From NCBI RefSeq assembly GCF_004331735.1, contig NZ_SJSO01000003.1, positions 310,001 to 374,000 on the forward strand: 64,000 nucleotides of DNA. Reading direction: 5' to 3'. The notes under the pieces are model-generated. The model searched no databases and was not told the origin of the DNA. It saw only the letters and a program-made list of their open reading frames with translations. Within the stretch, counting starts at the first letter, position 1. The number at the start of each line of letters is the position of its first letter. Source of the DNA: Pedobacter psychrodurus. Lineage in GTDB: Bacteria; Bacteroidota; Bacteroidia; Sphingobacteriales; Sphingobacteriaceae. Both the position numbers and the translations under genes were made by a program. Below, piece by piece: positions 1 to 8,414 of this stretch.

Positions 1-477
1 GGCTAATATATCTGCAATTTCGCGGTGGCTTAACTCCTCGTATCTGCTCAGCTCGAACACTTCTCTCATTTTTCTCGGCAGTAAAGCAATTTCTCTATCG
101 ATGATGCCCATCAACTGCGTGTAACGGATATTGTAATCAGTATCATCATTACAGTTTGTAATGTAGTTTTCTAGTGAAGAAAGGTATTCGGACTCAAGTT
201 TTTCTTTGGCAATTAGATTGAAAATCCGGTTTCTCACTGCTGTAAAAAGATATGCCCGAAGGCTTCTAGTAACTTCAAGTTTTTCCCTGTTGTTCCACAA
301 AACTATAAAGATGTCCTGAACGATATCCCTTGATTCCTCTTTTTTTTGCAGCCGTGAATAGGCGTGGATAAAAAGCAAGCGTTCGTAACGGTCATAAATC
401 TGGGTATAGGCAACCCGGTCCCCCTCTCTTAGAAGATCAATAAGATTAAGATCATTAAGTTTGCGGTATGTTGACAT
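1..477 (-). CDS. ECF-type RNA polymerase sigma factor (C-terminus cut by window edge)
   Basis: The reading frame starts at an ATG at 477 on the minus strand and runs without a stop to base 1, giving the first 159 residues. The N-terminus (MSTYRKLNDLNLIDLLREGD) and the segment reading IYDRYERLLFIHAYSRLQKKE, then DIVQDIFIVLWNNRE, form sigma region 2 as in Bacteroidota RpoE-like factors. The far part (LLPRKMREVFELSRYEELSHREIADIL) is the start of the region 4 helix-turn-helix. About 20-40 residues are missing. Such factors normally pair with a FecR-type anti-sigma and a SusC gene, which would lie outside the window to the left. The family is clear; the target regulon is unknown. Confidence 0.92.
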   Translation of the reverse strand, partial: MSTYRKLNDLNLIDLLREGDRVAYTQIYDRYERLLFIHAYSRLQKKEESRDIVQDIFIVLWNNREKLEVTRSLRAYLFTAVRNRIFNLIAKEKLESEYLSSLENYITNCNDDTDYNIRYTQLMGIIDREIALLPRKMREVFELSRYEELSHREIADILA

Positions 478-1213
478 AGATTAGAAACAAAGATAACTTA
501 AAATCTACCAATCTTCCATCAGTGAGCCTGGCAACGGTGGATGAAAAGCTCACCTGAACTGCAAAATATAGATCGTAAATACATTTTTTGATCTGGTTTT
601 TTTATTTAACTGATAAATGGGCAATTGTCAAAATGTATTACAGATCATCTAACTCCTAATCAAAGAAAAAGATCCCAATCTTTCCCTGATTAAATTCAGT
701 TCAGGAATTAACTTCAAATTTAAGCCATTCAAAAAACACAAAAAATAGATATTTATCTATTTTTTTTTCAGACATACGTCATCTTTAATGACCAGTGTGA
801 TAGAGAAATTTGTTTGTACAACTTGAATAAATTATCATGTTAAGGAAATCGGACTTACGCAGCTAAGTAGATGCAATTAAAAGCAGTATATCGAAGGATG
901 ACTTTCAGGCTATGTGACTCAATGCTCGGACAATTTTTTTACAAACCGTAGCCAGGCGGGATGGATCAGATTGAACATAACAAACTTGCTGAGAAAACAT
1001 AATCAGAACCGTTCAAATTACCCCAAAGCTCATTGCTGAGGATTACACACCCGATTTTTCAGTAGCACCAAATGATTCATTTACAATATTAAGGTGCGAT
1101 CAGATAGGGGGAAATACGAAAGGTATCTGACAATTCCGAGAAGTTTCGATGCAAAGGCTTAATGTGGGTACGTTAGCGATTAGTGATGATTAGTATAGAT
1201 AAATTTTAATTAT
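478..1213. other. Intergenic region without a supported gene
   Basis: This 736-base AT-rich gap separates the leftward sigma gene from the rightward PycTM unit, so promoters for both should lie here. No open frame with coding character was seen. The one clear structure is a TAGAT-N4-ATCTA palindrome at 746-759, flanked by A-rich and T-rich runs. Confidence 0.6.
746..759. promoter_or_regulatory. Palindromic TAGAT-N4-ATCTA site
   Basis: TAGATATTTATCTA is symmetric apart from its two central bases and sits between A-rich and T-rich runs. Its geometry (five-base half-sites four bases apart) is that of Crp/Fnr-family operators. It lies 269 bases upstream of the sigma gene and 455 bases upstream of the gene at 1214. 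It could also be a chance or hairpin feature in AT-rich DNA. Confidence 0.3.
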
Positions 1214-1495
1214 ATGAATAAAAAAAAAGAGCAGGTCAAGTCCCTGGAAAAAAGCTTCGGATTGATAACAAAAACTTTTAAAAAGCAGGCAGGTGGGAAA
1301 AGAAGGAAAGATGCCTACGGCTTCATTACAAGACGACTGACAGAGATTAATCAGTATTTAAAAGGGAATGGGGCAACAATAATATCCATGGATAGTGTGC
1401 AAGATGAACACTCAGAGCCAATAGTTGCAAATATACAGCCCTCCCAGACATTATTCGAGAAAAGCAGCTCAGAAAACCAAGATAAGCAGGATTGA
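1214..1495 (+). CDS. Small basic hypothetical protein, first gene of the PycTM unit
   Basis: This 93-residue protein is not recognised. The first half is lysine- and arginine-rich (MNKKKEQVKSLEKSFGLI, then KKQAGGKRRKDAYGFITRRL) and looks helical. The last third is acidic and serine-rich and probably disordered. There is no signal peptide, membrane segment or cysteine motif. Its stop codon overlaps the start of the next gene (TGATG), which implies translational coupling and a shared job with the PycTM-domain protein. A nucleic-acid-binding or adaptor role would fit the charge but is only a guess. It has none of the motifs of a nucleotide cyclase. Confidence 0.6.
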   Translation: MNKKKEQVKSLEKSFGLITKTFKKQAGGKRRKDAYGFITRRLTEINQYLKGNGATIISMDSVQDEHSEPIVANIQPSQTLFEKSSSENQDKQD

Positions 1496-2667
1496 TGGAA
1501 AATGTTTTAAACACATATGAAAGCGCAATCGGATATCTTCGCAGCTATTATGAAACCTATTCCAAAGGAGATCTTAATTTCGGACTATCCCTTTGTAAGC
1601 GTATTTCACGTGAATGTATTAAGATTGCAGGTGAAGAAAAATTAATAGGTATTGATTTTGGGAATGCATTATTGGCTTGTTGTTTCCGGTATGCAGGCGT
1701 GACCAATATTATGCTGACTAAGGACATTGGAATTAAGTTATTAAACGATTTTACCCAACAGGTAAACTACCCGGAAGAACAGGTGGAATATATTCGTGAG
1801 CTCATCAACCGACATAGCAGACGAGAGATCCCCAACGGCAAAATCGAAAGAATCGTTTGGGATGCCCTTGGCTACAGACTTGCACTTGAAGATTTCTTTA
1901 AGCATCTGCATTATCTTCACGACGAGATGAACAGAATTCATGAAAACTCATATGATGAACTGTCCATTCTTCTTAAGATCCGGGATAAATTTTCAGGGGA
2001 ATACTATTATACCGATTATGCAAAGAAAAACTACTCGGCAAGGCTCATCAAAAACAAGAATAAAGTAAATAAACGCATACAGCACCTCACTGAAAACCTG
2101 CCTGACACAAAAAATTCAGGGACAATGATGACCGATCGTGAAACTGAAGATTTATTCAAAATTGCTTTTAGGAACTATGTAAAGTTAGTCGATGTTGCTG
2201 ATTCTAAAGCGGCATTGCTTATACAGGTGAATTCAATTCTCATTTCAGTTGTCATTGCATTTGTAATCAGTCGTATTGAGAAATACCCAATGCTTATAGT
2301 TCCTTCTTTCCTTATTCTCGCTGTTGCATTTATAACTATTCTGCTCAGTATTTTGGCGAGCAGACCACAACGCAATTCTTATATCCATGACCGATCATCG
2401 AAGAGCTACCAAACCTTTTTTTTTGGGAGTTTCGATTTAGTTGGATCCGAGTTTCGAGATGCAGATTTTGACAGCTATTCTCTCGAACTTGCCAATCTTT
2501 TAAAAAGTGGAAGAGAGAATGTCTTTAACGAGATTTTTAAAGAAGTATTTAACGTACGGAAAGTTCTAAGCAGGAAATTTACTTTTCTCTCATATGCCTA
2601 TATCGTATTTATCGGGGGACTGGCCGCGTCAATTATCGCATTTTTTATTGCAACAAATTATTATTAA
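1495..2667 (+). CDS. Membrane protein with degenerate HD-like domain and C-terminal PycTM (Pycsar effector-like) domain
   Basis: The ATG at 1495 is preferred over the TTG at 1492 because it overlaps the previous stop (TGATG). Residues about 30-200 align by pattern with the HD phosphohydrolase part of Bacteroidota HD-PycTM proteins, ending in the typical YFTDYAKKN-like segment (here YYTDYAKKNY). The metal ligands are lost: the WFHD-type site is CFRYAG at 63-68, and the second aspartate motif is WDALGYRLA at 122-130. Residues about 220-290 resemble the PycTM (DUF5706) domain: a short amphipathic helix with VDVADSKAALLIQVNSI, then two membrane segments at about 239-259 and 266-288. A third hydrophobic segment closes the protein (about 364-388). 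In Pycsar defence, PycTM proteins are membrane-disrupting effectors gated by cyclic pyrimidines. No cyclase is present here, so a defence role is inference. Confidence 0.68.
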   Translation: MENVLNTYESAIGYLRSYYETYSKGDLNFGLSLCKRISRECIKIAGEEKLIGIDFGNALLACCFRYAGVTNIMLTKDIGIKLLNDFTQQVNYPEEQVEYIRELINRHSRREIPNGKIERIVWDALGYRLALEDFFKHLHYLHDEMNRIHENSYDELSILLKIRDKFSGEYYYTDYAKKNYSARLIKNKNKVNKRIQHLTENLPDTKNSGTMMTDRETEDLFKIAFRNYVKLVDVADSKAALLIQVNSILISVVIAFVISRIEKYPMLIVPSFLILAVAFITILLSILASRPQRNSYIHDRSSKSYQTFFFGSFDLVGSEFRDADFDSYSLELANLLKSGRENVFNEIFKEVFNVRKVLSRKFTFLSYAYIVFIGGLAASIIAFFIATNYY

Positions 2668-2724
2668 CCGATAACAACAGCCCATTATTGTTAGCTGGCA
2701 ACGGCAATAATTAAATATTAATTA

Positions 2725-5274
2725 ATGAAACAAAAAATATTGATCCCGTTTGTGCTCGTCGTCATTTCGGCTTTAAATCTTTCCGCACAAGAGCGTGAAG
2801 TATATCGGGATAGCGTATGGATAAGTATACTTCCGAAATACGACAGTGTTAGTAAAATCCACCGTTTGATTTTTGGGGAGAATTACAGAAAAGAATATTC
2901 TCTGAAGGCAAAACTTCCTATTTTAAGGCTTTCTGAAATCTGGGGTGGGCTGAAAATCCTCCAAGTTGGTGGAGGAAACCAGTCTAAATCTCTGCGTTTG
3001 ATCGATCCCAAGGGAAATGAATGGACCATGAGAAGCATAGAAAAATATCCCGAAGTTTTGTTACCAAAAGGGTTGCAGGAAACTTTTCTCAGAGATATTA
3101 TCAAAGACAATATGTCTGCACAGCACCCCTTCTCAGCACTTATAGTGCCGACCCTCGCCAGGGAGATAAATGTGGCGCATAGCGAGCCAACTATAGGAGT
3201 GGTTTTAGCCGACAAAAATTTAGGTAAATATGCAGCGGATTTTGAAAACACAATCGCATTACTTGAAAAGCGGGATCCTTGGGGCAAGTCAGACAATACC
3301 GCAAAGATGCATAGAAAACTGACAGAGGATAATGATAATAGTGTTGACGCGGAAGCACTTCTTAAACTAAAATGCCTCGATGTGCTCATCGGCGACTGGG
3401 ACCGGCATGATGATCAATGGCGGTGGTTACCTGTAAATAAGGATAAGGGGTACAAATACATACCTATACCTCGTGACCGAGACCAGGTTTTTTTTAGCTC
3501 GGAGGGTAAAATTCAACGTATTTTACAATCTTCCTGGTCATTGCCAATGATGCAGGGCTTCGAAAGAGGTATACGCAATATCAACTGGTTCCTTTGGGAA
3601 GGCCGCGAAATTAATAGCAGGTGGTTTAATGAGATGGATTTTCCAAAGTGGGACGAGGTTGTAAGGAACTTCTGCAGCAAGATGAGCGATAGTGTTTTGA
3701 GTCAGGCACTCAAAAAATTGCCTGAGCCGGGTTATTCATTAAGACAAAAAAAATTGCTGGCAGAACTTCAATCGAGGCGTTCCAGACTACCGGAGTTAAT
3801 GGCTGAATACTATCGGTTTTTCAATAAAATTATTGATGTAGAGTTAACTGATAAAAATGAGTTCGTCAATATTAGGGATACTACAAACGGAAAGACAGCT
3901 CTTTTCATTCGGAAAATCGGCGGATCTGGGGCAACTGAACTTATTTTTTCCAGACTGTTAGACCCGGAAATAACAAAGGAACTCAGGATTTATTTGCATA
4001 AGGGTAATGATAAAGTTGTAATCAATAGCGGAAATCTGAGGATAAAAATTCGGATTATCGGTGGCTACGGTGAAAAATCATATGCTGTAAATCAGTCAAG
4101 TCGAAATATTAGACTTTATGATATTGAAGGGCGGAAAATTTTAGGTTCTGATGCAGAAAAAGTCATTTTAAAGCTGAATTCTGATTCGTCTAATTTAAGC
4201 TACCACCCTAAGGAAATTTATGCCAGGCATTATGTATCACCTAATTTTGGTTTCAATAATGATGATGGGATTGGCTTAGGGCTTACCGCAAAATTTACAG
4301 CTCCTGGTTTCAGAAAAAAACCATATCACAATATTCAAACCGTTTCACTTTTATATTCTGCAGCAACAGGCGCCTTCCGAGTGGCTTACCGGGGAGAATG
4401 GTTTAATGTACTAGGATCTGCAGCTATTACTGTTGGTTTGAAAATGCATGGTCCAAGCAATGCACAGAATTTTTTTGGGTCTGGAAATCAAACACCTTAT
4501 GACCGGAATATGCCCATAACTTACTACAGAGCCCGGTTTGATTTTTATGAATTCAATCCCGGTCTGAAGTGGTCTGATAAATCTTATGAGGTATCTATGG
4601 GTTTAGTAATGCAGCATTACCGGTATCAGGAGAAGGAAAATCAAGGAAGACTGATCAGTTATCCAGAATTACGACACTCCTCGGACAGCCTAGAGCTGGA
4701 AACGGGCAAAACATATGGAGGGTTGAATTTTTCTTATCAATACCATACAAAGGACGGTTTGGTTTTGCCAAGCAAGGGGATACATTTGGATGTAAAAATG
4801 AATGCATATAAGGGGTTGAATTCGCAATCCAAATCGCTGATGCAGATTACATCAAGTTTTTCAATATATAAGACCATTGATAATAAGGGCATTTTAGTCA
4901 TTTCCAACAGAATTGGTGGCGGAACAACATTTGGGAAACCAGCGTTTTTTCAGTCTCAATTTCTCGGCGGGCAGAATAATTTATCTGGCTACCGTTTTTA
5001 CCGCTTTGCCGGCGAACATAGCATTTACAATAACATTGAGATCAGGTTAAGGCTTGGGAGTTTAACAAAACATATTTTCGCAGGAGAAGTTGGCTTATCA
5101 GGTCTATATGATGTCGGTAGGGTTTGGCTTCGCAATGAGAAATCAGACACACTGCATCATGGATTTGGAGGCGGGATTTATATTTCCCCGGCGGCAATGG
5201 CAGTGATCAGATTGAATGCAAATTTTTCCAGAGAGGGTTTTTTTCCAGTTTTTTCGATGGCATGGAGATACTAG
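2725..5274 (+). CDS. Secreted outer-membrane protein: kinase-like N-terminal region plus Omp85/BamA-type beta-barrel
   Basis: The 849-residue protein starts with a signal peptide ending near LNLSAQ. Residues about 70-330 hold conserved motifs: GDWDRHDDQWRW at about 223-234 and PIPRDRDQVFF about 20 residues later. This Asp-Arg-His / Asp-Arg-Asp pattern recalls the catalytic loop and metal-binding aspartate of atypical kinases (HipA/Fam20-like), but kinase activity is not established. The C-terminal third (from about residue 500) is an Omp85 surface-antigen barrel, with a GGQNNLSGYRFYRFAGE segment and a terminal aromatic strand ending WRY. Many Bacteroidota relatives carry a metallophosphoesterase domain in front; it is absent here. 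The gene follows the PycTM gene by 57 bases and is probably co-transcribed. Confidence 0.75.
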   Translation: MKQKILIPFVLVVISALNLSAQEREVYRDSVWISILPKYDSVSKIHRLIFGENYRKEYSLKAKLPILRLSEIWGGLKILQVGGGNQSKSLRLIDPKGNEWTMRSIEKYPEVLLPKGLQETFLRDIIKDNMSAQHPFSALIVPTLAREINVAHSEPTIGVVLADKNLGKYAADFENTIALLEKRDPWGKSDNTAKMHRKLTEDNDNSVDAEALLKLKCLDVLIGDWDRHDDQWRWLPVNKDKGYKYIPIPRDRDQVFFSSEGKIQRILQSSWSLPMMQGFERGIRNINWFLWEGREINSRWFNEMDFPKWDEVVRNFCSKMSDSVLSQALKKLPEPGYSLRQKKLLAELQSRRSRLPELMAEYYRFFNKIIDVELTDKNEFVNIRDTTNGKTALFIRKIGGSGATELIFSRLLDPEITKELRIYLHKGNDKVVINSGNLRIKIRIIGGYGEKSYAVNQSSRNIRLYDIEGRKILGSDAEKVILKLNSDSSNLSYHPKEIYARHYVSPNFGFNNDDGIGLGLTAKFTAPGFRKKPYHNIQTVSLLYSAATGAFRVAYRGEWFNVLGSAAITVGLKMHGPSNAQNFFGSGNQTPYDRNMPITYYRARFDFYEFNPGLKWSDKSYEVSMGLVMQHYRYQEKENQGRLISYPELRHSSDSLELETGKTYGGLNFSYQYHTKDGLVLPSKGIHLDVKMNAYKGLNSQSKSLMQITSSFSIYKTIDNKGILVISNRIGGGTTFGKPAFFQSQFLGGQNNLSGYRFYRFAGEHSIYNNIEIRLRLGSLTKHIFAGEVGLSGLYDVGRVWLRNEKSDTLHHGFGGGIYISPAAMAVIRLNANFSREGFFPVFSMAWRY

Positions 5275-5509
5275 AGATCAATTGGTGGGTTCCACTAATA
5301 TACAGAACTGGCATTCCAGCAGAAAGGATGCCTTCTGTTAAGCAAAAAAGCGCAGTTATTGCGTACAAGAATTGTCTCTTTCTAAATAAAAAAATATTGA
5401 TTGGCAATAATCAGAAATCACCAGGAGATTTATTAAATCCCGAAGTGCTATGCACATAACTCAACACCTTTATAAATACATTTTTATAAATTAAATCCAA
5501 ACTAAATCT

Positions 5510-6022
5510 ATGATTGTAAATTATGGTTGCCCTATATGGCTAAACACACTGGTAAAAAAGATGTCAGATCATTCGCATCGCTATCTCCAAATTGAATGTT
5601 GCTCGCCCAGTGAGGTTAAACTGGAGTATACTTTATCCCGGGAATTAATGTGGGAACTGAGTGGATTTTCGAATATAATCGCCATCTATCTCAAAAGAGG
5701 TCGTTTCAAGAGCGAACGCTTGAAATACTACAAACGCGATCCGAGGTTTATTAATTCCATGAGTTTGGATATTTCATCACAATTAATTTGCAAGATGAAG
5801 CTCATCTGCAATGACGGCATATTCGATCCAGGGACTGAACAAATGATGGGCCTTACAATGGGAATAATATCAAGGGTACAAAAACATGGACTTTTTAAAC
5901 TTTGTGCAATTAATGAAAAGTTTTACAAGGGTATTTCAAAAAAATCGGACGCCTTCAATGACTATGAATTGGTTCACCTTATTGCTTTGAAAAATAAATT
6001 TCTTTCCCAGAGTGTTGTATAA
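5510..6022 (+). CDS. Hypothetical protein, unrecognised
   Basis: This 170-residue frame has no recognised domain, signal peptide or membrane segment. It is basic (LKRGRFKSERLKYYKRDPRF) and contains four cysteines. It lies 235 bases after the Omp85-type gene and just before a stretch of decayed sequence, so it may itself be a remnant. Upstream is an AT-rich leader without a clear ribosome-binding site. The frame is longer than most chance frames in this region and has fairly normal amino-acid composition, which is the only support for it. Confidence 0.35.
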   Translation: MIVNYGCPIWLNTLVKKMSDHSHRYLQIECCSPSEVKLEYTLSRELMWELSGFSNIIAIYLKRGRFKSERLKYYKRDPRFINSMSLDISSQLICKMKLICNDGIFDPGTEQMMGLTMGIISRVQKHGLFKLCAINEKFYKGISKKSDAFNDYELVHLIALKNKFLSQSVV

Positions 6023-6060
6023 GTGCAGCTTGGTGTCTCTATACTTTCAGAATTAAAAAA

Positions 6061-6597
6061 AAATGTTTACCTGCGAACCGCTATATTATAATCAGTTAGG
6101 TTTAAATGCTTTCAGTCTTCTCGCAAATGTCGGGTGGGGAGAAATTAGACTCGGCCATTCAATAGGAGGGCTAAGTTTATTTTAATCTTTCAGATATGCG
6201 GACCAATTATACCAAAATCCACCATTTTATAGACCTGTAACCGCTATGGTTTATTATGTGGACCAAATATCCCCAGTGCCCTATAGAGATACAGTGAGAC
6301 AAGATCTTGAGTATTTCTGGGGAAGTAATTTTTACAGTTTCTAGTCCCACAATAAATCTGGACTGATTTTACAGGTGCAGCTTAAGCTTGGACGACCCAC
6401 CCCAGGCGGAGTATGGCACCTTACCAAACATGGGGTACGACTGGTCATTAAAAACGCTGACATGCGCCGAAACATACAGTTAGGCGTTAGCGTCGGTGAT
6501 AAAGCCGATTGGAAAGACTCATGGTGTACGGGTTAAAGTTAGACTGGGGAATCGTTGCTGCTAGATTTTATCAAACACTCAAAACTATAAAATGAAC
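6061..6597 (+). pseudogene. Decayed, frameshifted coding relics, unidentified
   Basis: Short open pieces follow each other with intervening stops: one from 6064 (MFTCEPLYYNQLGLNAFSLL, continuing to a stop near 6182), one reading YYVDQISPVPYRDT near 6250-6340, and one from about 6366 ending WKDSWCTG at a stop near 6537. A reading in another frame resumes at about 6530 with GLKLDWGIVAARFYQTLK, which fits a one-base frameshift. The alternating aromatic pattern suggests an outer-membrane or beta-rich protein. I cannot name the family. Confidence 0.35.
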
Positions 6598-6837
6598 ATA
6601 CGCCACATTCCGATGTTGCAAAATATTCCGTTTCAGTTCTTTATGTGGTAGGTGGTTCAAGTAATTCGCTTTAAAAATTTCCGTTCCATCGCAGTTCTGG
6701 TCAAAAGACGTTTTTTCTTAAGTTTCTTTCAAAATTTTAGGAGCTATTTGATACAATCGCCCAAGTTTCGGCTCCATCCCCAAGCGCAGTCAAGTTATTC
6801 CAATATATTAAGGCCAAAAATGGGTAACGCTTTGGTG

Positions 6838-7030
6838 ACTGACTCTATAAGCTTTGTGAGTTGGTTCAATTTGTTTCTGCTCTGTCTGGTAAAAACAAAT
6901 GGTAAGTGGCATTTTCTCCCCAGGCGTGGATCAGGTTCTGTGGCTTTTCGATATCAACCAATGTTGCTACCTGCCCATCTGACTTAAGACCTTTCCGCTG
7001 CGGGAAAGTGTGTGGCCTAATGTGTCAATA
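6838..7030 (-). pseudogene. Fragment of an NADP-dependent MDR oxidoreductase (paralog of 47004-47993)
   Basis: On direct comparison, this stretch matches 47157-47350 along most of its length. Shared runs include TTTGTTTCTGCTCTGTCTGG, GTGGATCAGGTTCTGTGGCT and AAACCTTTCCGCTG or close variants. The intact paralog encodes the region from the end of the nucleotide-binding fold into the C-terminal part, on the minus strand. Here the frame is broken by substitutions and small indels, and neither end of the gene is present. The similarity fades to the left of about 6838 and to the right of about 7030. Confidence 0.75.
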
Positions 7031-7140
7031 TCATTTTCTGGTAAAATGTCCCAATAATGAAAAAAAAAAGCATTGAGAATGTCATTATTACAGTTTCGTT
7101 ACATTTTAAGAATATTTTTAATGAAAATATGTCGCCATAA

Positions 7141-7160
7141 CCATAGATACATATCTATGG
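7141..7160. promoter_or_regulatory. 20-base palindrome upstream of the eroded Crp/Fnr gene
   Basis: The sequence is CCATAGATAC followed by ATATCTATGG, symmetric apart from the centre, with a TAGAT-N4-ATCTA core like that at 746-759. A T-run follows, so a small hairpin terminator is an alternative. It lies 150 bases before the frame at 7310. Confidence 0.35.
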
Positions 7161-7309
7161 TTTTTTAAAACATATATCATTTTCATTTGAATAATGATGT
7201 TGGAAATTTGATAAATATTGCTGATGACGAAACTTATCTACTCAGTTTTGTTATATAACCCAGGACTTTAGACAAACTGTTTTGGCTTAGTGTAATATTT
7301 TAACCTGAT

Positions 7310-7939
7310 ATGATGCAAACATTACTAAAAGATATATCGAATTACGTTCCCTGTGTATTGAGTATTGCTGAAACTGAAATGATAATTTCTTCTTTCGAGA
7401 TTAAAATAATTAAAAAAAAACAGTTTCTTAATCCAGGGACCCGGTTTGACCCGTACTTGAGATTTATAGTTTATGGAGCAATGTTTCAATATAGCATTAT
7501 TGCAAAGTGCTTCAGCCACGTTGCTAAACCGGCATTAAACGCTTGGTTGGTTACGGATATGGAACGTGTCATATTTATTAAATCCTTTATCACCTATATC
7601 CAAACTCATGCCGATAAAAAACAATATTTGGGGACCGGGCCGCAGATGAACGAAATGATTGCGCATTCAACGGCTTTCGCCCAGGCCGTAAATTTTGTAG
7701 AAGAAAGAAACGTAATTTCATCACAGGTCGGTAATGATGCGTACAATGGGCTGAACGCATGGCAAAGAGGTGAAGCATTTTCAGGTGATTACCCGATCTT
7801 TATAACCATGTGTCCAATACATTTCATTTCTTCTTTTTTTGACGTTCGGAAAAAGGTGCATAGCCGCCTCCAAAAAAATGGAGGAGCGTTTTGCTCACTA
7901 TTATGTTATCCATTTCACCGTGAGTATACTTCTCTCTGA
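7310..7939 (+). pseudogene. Eroded Crp/Fnr-family transcriptional regulator
   Basis: The 209-residue frame is still open, but its conserved positions are badly worn. Recognisable pieces in the normal order are ISSFEIKIIKKKQFL (start of the cyclic-nucleotide-binding-like barrel), IVYGAMFQYSI (usually IVKGAMRQYSI), MNEMIAHSTAFAQAVNFVEERN (dimer helix) and HFISSFFDVRKKVHSRLQK, where family members read HFIASYLGVRKETLSRLQK. The recognition helix has lost the E-T-L part of ETLSR, the LGI turn is FDV, and about 30 extra residues follow the normal end. It sits 46 bases before a GNAT gene, an arrangement like other Crp-GNAT-pirin groups in this window. I judge it non-functional, but a fast-evolving gene is possible. 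Confidence 0.6.
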
Positions 7940-7985
7940 GTTTATAATAGATCAATTCCTGCCTGTATTAATTAACCATATTAAC

Positions 7986-8276
7986 ATGAAAGAAAATATT
8001 CTTAATGATAAAAATAATCTCCAGTTTCAAATTGTTGAAGGAGATGACATAGCATATCTGCAATACAAATATCACAACAACAGCATCGCATTAATAAACA
8101 TAGTTGTGCCAAAAGTTTTTCGAAGAAGGGGCATTGCATCTCTGCTTGCTGCGTACGCTTTTGATTTTGCTAAGCTAAATTCAAAGCCTGTGCTGGTATA
8201 CTGTCCTTTTGCTGCTCATTACGTTCAGAATCATCCTGAACTCAGTAAACAACTTGATAAAGAATTCCATAAATAA
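7986..8276 (+). CDS. Small GNAT-fold N-acetyltransferase (YidJ/YjdJ-like)
   Basis: The frame is open upstream to 7839, but the ATG at 7986 gives a 96-residue protein matching its small paralogs at 48181-48462 and 52423-52707. The acetyl-CoA loop is visible as RRRGIASLLAAYAFDFA (family consensus Q/R-x-x-G-x-G/A). It is followed by the VLVYCPFAAHYVQNHPE block typical of this short GNAT family (CPFA, then a hydrophobic pair). The substrate is unknown. These short proteins are thought to acylate small molecules or act on acylated proteins. The upstream neighbour is an eroded Crp/Fnr regulator. A hairpin lies just downstream. Confidence 0.8.
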   Translation: MKENILNDKNNLQFQIVEGDDIAYLQYKYHNNSIALINIVVPKVFRRRGIASLLAAYAFDFAKLNSKPVLVYCPFAAHYVQNHPELSKQLDKEFHK

Positions 8277-8296
8277 TAGGAATTCCTTCTGATAGG

Positions 8297-8345
8297 ATCT
8301 TGAAAGACTAAAAACGGTAAAGGAAGTATTTTTTTGTTTCAAGAT
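8297..8345 (+). terminator. Inverted repeat after the GNAT gene
   Basis: GATCTTGAAA at 8297-8306 is perfectly complementary to TTTCAAGATC at 8336-8345, with a T-rich loop. It lies 20 bases after the GNAT stop and probably ends that transcript. Confidence 0.5.
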
Positions 8346-8372
8346 CTTGAGTAAACTTTTCTTTGAAACTAG

Positions 8373-8401
8373 CAACGCCCACGACTGTGTCAGGGGCGTT
8401 G
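8373..8401 (+). terminator. GC-rich hairpin between convergent genes
   Basis: CAACGCCC (8373-8380) pairs with GGGCGTTG (8394-8401). A T-rich tail starts about eight bases later on the plus strand. It lies between the GNAT gene and the convergent LLM oxidoreductase gene. Confidence 0.55.
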
Positions 8402-8414
8402 AATTGGTTCTTTT

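Noticed and set aside
1214..2667. A complete Pycsar defence system
   Set aside because: Only a PycTM-like domain is present; no uridylate or cytidylate cyclase gene is found next to it, so the system claim is not supported.
5262..5459. A 65-residue frame overlapping the end of the Omp85-type gene
   Set aside because: It starts inside the previous gene, has no leader or recognisable feature, and looks like chance.
6652..6987. A 111-residue plus-strand frame
   Set aside because: Most of it is antisense to the decayed MDR oxidoreductase fragment, so the frame is a by-product of that relic.
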